DNA of 64,000 nucleotides from Heterobilharzia americana (lineage: Eukaryota > Platyhelminthes > Trematoda > Strigeidida > Schistosomatidae): positions 69,930,678-69,994,677 of the forward strand of contig OX104134.1 of assembly GCA_944470555.2 (NCBI GenBank), given 5' to 3'. Each line of letters starts with the position of its first letter. Positions within the stretch are counted from its first letter, which is position 1. The notes beneath the pieces were generated by a model. The model did no database searches. It worked only from the letters and a program-made list of their open reading frames with translations, and had not been told where the DNA came from. This document shows, piece by piece, positions 62,061 to 64,000 of this stretch. A program made the position numbers and the translations under genes.

Positions 62061-62200
62061 AAGATCCGAATCTACATTAATCACAGGAGCTATCAGTCCC
62101 TTCAGATTTCAGATGCACTCTGCTGACGAGTGTCTCCTGACGAAATCTAGGTCGAGAAGGACTTCCAATCGACTGCTTCTATCGCACTAACACTTATTAC
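62050..62200 (+). repeat. SINE family 3, plus copy
   Basis: 'gatgcactctgctgacgagtg' (in pieces: GATGCACTCTG, CTGACGA, GTGTC), TCCT, GACGAAAT, then CTAGGTCGAGAAGGACTTCC. It aligns with the minus copy just left of it and with 3.08 kb. Two bases of the stem II arm are lost. It shares the 'gatccgaatc' B-box-like box with its partner and stands head to head with it. Confidence 0.6.
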
Positions 62201-62484
62201 TGTTTAGAACATGGAATGAACTTCGGTAATTTATGCTCATTTTAGCTGATTTATTAGATGGACTACACAGTATATTATTATTATTATTTGTCCCTTGAGT
62301 TCCTAGTGGAACATAGGGCCTCAGTAGCACGCCTCCATTACACTCTCTTCCCTCCAGTCTTCTCAACCTGGATCCACAACTGCCCACAAGCTTTCATTTC
62401 TTCCTCACATGATCTCATCCACGTCAATCTCGCCTCAGACACCCAACTCGTCGTTTCCCATCTGGGTTCCACTCGACCGCTTAG

Positions 62485-62511
62485 CCTGGCCTGGCCTGAC
62501 CTGACCTGACC
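62485..62511. repeat. Pentanucleotide array (CCTGR)n
   Basis: Two CCTGG and three CCTGA units at the place where sister RTE copies have a single CAGGCCAG motif on the coding strand. Confidence 0.85.
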
Positions 62512-62660
62512 TCGTATGTGATGTCACCGAATGGTCTTCTCAGTGTGTACCAATCCATCTCCACTTCCTTCTGCACAGTTGTTGGGCGATAGGTTCTTGA
62601 TTGGTTGTTTCGTTGGGAGGCCAGAGTTCCTTGTTGCTCATTCTCATTATTCTGGCCATC

Positions 62661-62740
62661 TGATCTGATCTGATCTGATCTGATCTGATCTGATCTGATC
62701 TGATCTGATCTGATCTGAGCTGAGCTGAGCTGAGCTGATC
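62661..62740. repeat. Pentanucleotide array (TGATC)n(TGAGC)n
   Basis: About eleven TGATC units, four TGAGC units and a final TGATC, in the RTE coding region next to the segment that in sisters reads 'gaagatcagatggcc'. Confidence 0.95.
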
Positions 62741-62910
62741 CTCAGTGTCAGTATCTAGTGAGCGTAGAAGGCAGCTGTCAATGAATGTCTGTAGTTTGTT
62801 GGAAATGTTTTTCACGAAACACCAAGTCTCTCAACTATCACATAGATGCACTGACTGACTTGACTGATGTTAGTGTTGAAAATCCGAATCTTCCTTTTCA
62901 TACTGAGTAC

Positions 62911-62945
62911 AGTGCGGTGCGGTGCAGTGCAGTGCAGTGCAGTGC
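62911..62945. repeat. Pentanucleotide array (RGTGC)n
   Basis: Seven units of AGTGC or GGTGC in the same RTE element. Confidence 0.9.
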
Positions 62946-63901
62946 AATAGATCTCTACACTGATTTCAGATTAATGCAGGATGGCCTGTTTTGCTTTTCT
63001 AATCCCGCCCTTCACGTACTCATCTGTGCCGTCCCCTCTGGTTGAAACGATACTACCTAGGTAGGAGAAAGAGACTGTTCCCTTGAGATTTCTAACGTTC
63101 ATGGTGATTAGTGCTAGTTGTTGATGCTGTTATTGGTTGGGTGTCTTCATCACCTCCATCTTCTCTACGTCCACCTGAAGGAAGTCCCATTTTCGCTGCC
63201 CTGCTTCTTCTGTCAACTTGTTGGTTTTTGCCTGTAGATCTTTGAGTTTGTTCAACAAGACATTGGGCATAAATCATCATCGTCGGTGAAATCCAAATCT
63301 TCTCTTGATATCTTTTCATCTGTCCATCCAGCGTATGCCCATCTTCTCGCTGCTCACGGTTGTGTATTGCATGATCCAGTCCAGTTGGCCATAATCAGAA
63401 AGATCATGGGTGATAGTAGGCAGCTTGGCGTTACTCCTGTCTTCACTTCAAAGGTTTAGCTGAGCTTTCGGTTGTCAATCACTTGGCATCTAGCATCATA
63501 TAAAATATAGCTCTTGAATAAGGTTGATAAAGGTTTGTGATACTCCGTAGTGTTGAAGCAGCTGCCAAACTACTTTTTGATCGACGCTGTCGAAGACTTT
63601 TCTAAAGTCTATGATATTCAGGTAAAGAGTTGACTGTCATTCTATGTTCTGTTCTATGATGATGCGTAGCGTTGCAATTTGATCCGCATATGATTTGTTC
63701 TTCCTGAAGCCAGCCAACCTGTCCCGGTAGTAATTTTAAATTCAGTGCACTTTTTAGTCTCTCCAGTATGGTGCGGCTAAATATTTTGCTTGGGGTGGAC
63801 AGGGACGGGAGGATGATTCCTCACCAGTTCTTACAAAAACCTAGGTCACCCTTGTTTGGACGTTTGACAAGGTAGCCCTTCTTCCAATCGGCAGGTATCT
63901 T

Positions 63902-63930
63902 TCCTCCCTTCCTTCCTTCCTTCCTTCCAA
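63902..63930. repeat. (CCTT)n microsatellite
   Basis: CCTTCCTTCC run within the RTE, at a place where the 12 kb copy has 'gggaaggaaggaaag', so the seed was already purine-rich. Confidence 0.85.
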
Positions 63931-64000
63931 ACCGTCTGCAATAGTGGTGTGAGCGAGTTTTCTGTTGCGTCAGCGTCGCTTCCAGTGGTTCCGGCGGAAT

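Larger units (their letters stand above)
62270..64000 (-). mobile_element. RTE/SR2-type LINE, 3' part, running off the window
   Basis: Minus strand, ending in (AAT)n at about 62275-62290. From the right edge inward: IPPE (matching AAGPDGIPPEAL of the 12 kb copy), then LNIIDFRKVFDSVDQKVVWQ and LLQHYGVSQTFINL (63640-63530), the C-terminal TNQEPIAQQLCRRKWRWIG (62630-62545). Frames are broken. Three separate pentanucleotide arrays and a (GGAA)n run have expanded within it; see those entries. Confidence 0.85.

Overview
The window looks like nuclear DNA of a trematode, most likely a schistosomatid blood fluke; I cannot fix the genus. The reasons are an AT-rich background, sparse genes with long introns plus a 35-base micro-intron at a gene's 5' end, RTE-type and CR1-like non-LTR retrotransposons, a CsRn1/Boudicca-like Ty3/gypsy element, and many short tRNA-headed repeats carrying hammerhead-ribozyme-like cores of the schistosome SM-alpha kind. 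It is a draft assembly: there is a 500-N gap at 41629-42128, and both recognisable host genes carry single-base frame breaks that could be consensus errors.

Two host genes are recognisable, both on the minus strand. The 5' part of an endophilin-like BAR-domain gene lies at 22778-17160 (three confident exons and one doubtful one). A Pitx-class paired-like homeobox gene lies at 56472-44352, with its homeodomain split by a 9.2 kb intron after homeodomain residue 46. A decayed or wrongly called exon-like stretch sits at 43540-43720, and a weak plus-strand first-exon candidate at 6956-7054.

Most of the rest is mobile DNA. From left to right: hammerhead SINE pairs at 0.2-0.8 kb and 4.2-4.7 kb; nested RTE elements from 9.0 to 15.8 kb, where one minus-strand RTE is cut in two by a plus-strand RTE with a 13-base target duplication; a solo gypsy LTR at 23.2 kb; three CR1-like LINEs on the minus strand, 23.8-36 kb; an unidentified stretch at 36.6-38.7 kb with plus-strand coding-like fragments and a terminator-like hairpin; an internally deleted LTR retrotransposon at 38.7-41.6 kb with two apparently identical LTRs; RTE 3' fragments at 50.9 kb and 62.3-64 kb.

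The most distinctive pattern is that the hammerhead-bearing SINEs repeatedly occur as head-to-head inverted pairs (left copy minus, right copy plus) at 0.2-0.8, 4.2-4.7, 15.9-16.35, 55.1-55.45 and 61.9-62.2 kb. That suggests the inverted dimer, not the single SINE, may be the unit that is formed or moves. All identifications come from reading translated sequence by eye; no database search was possible.
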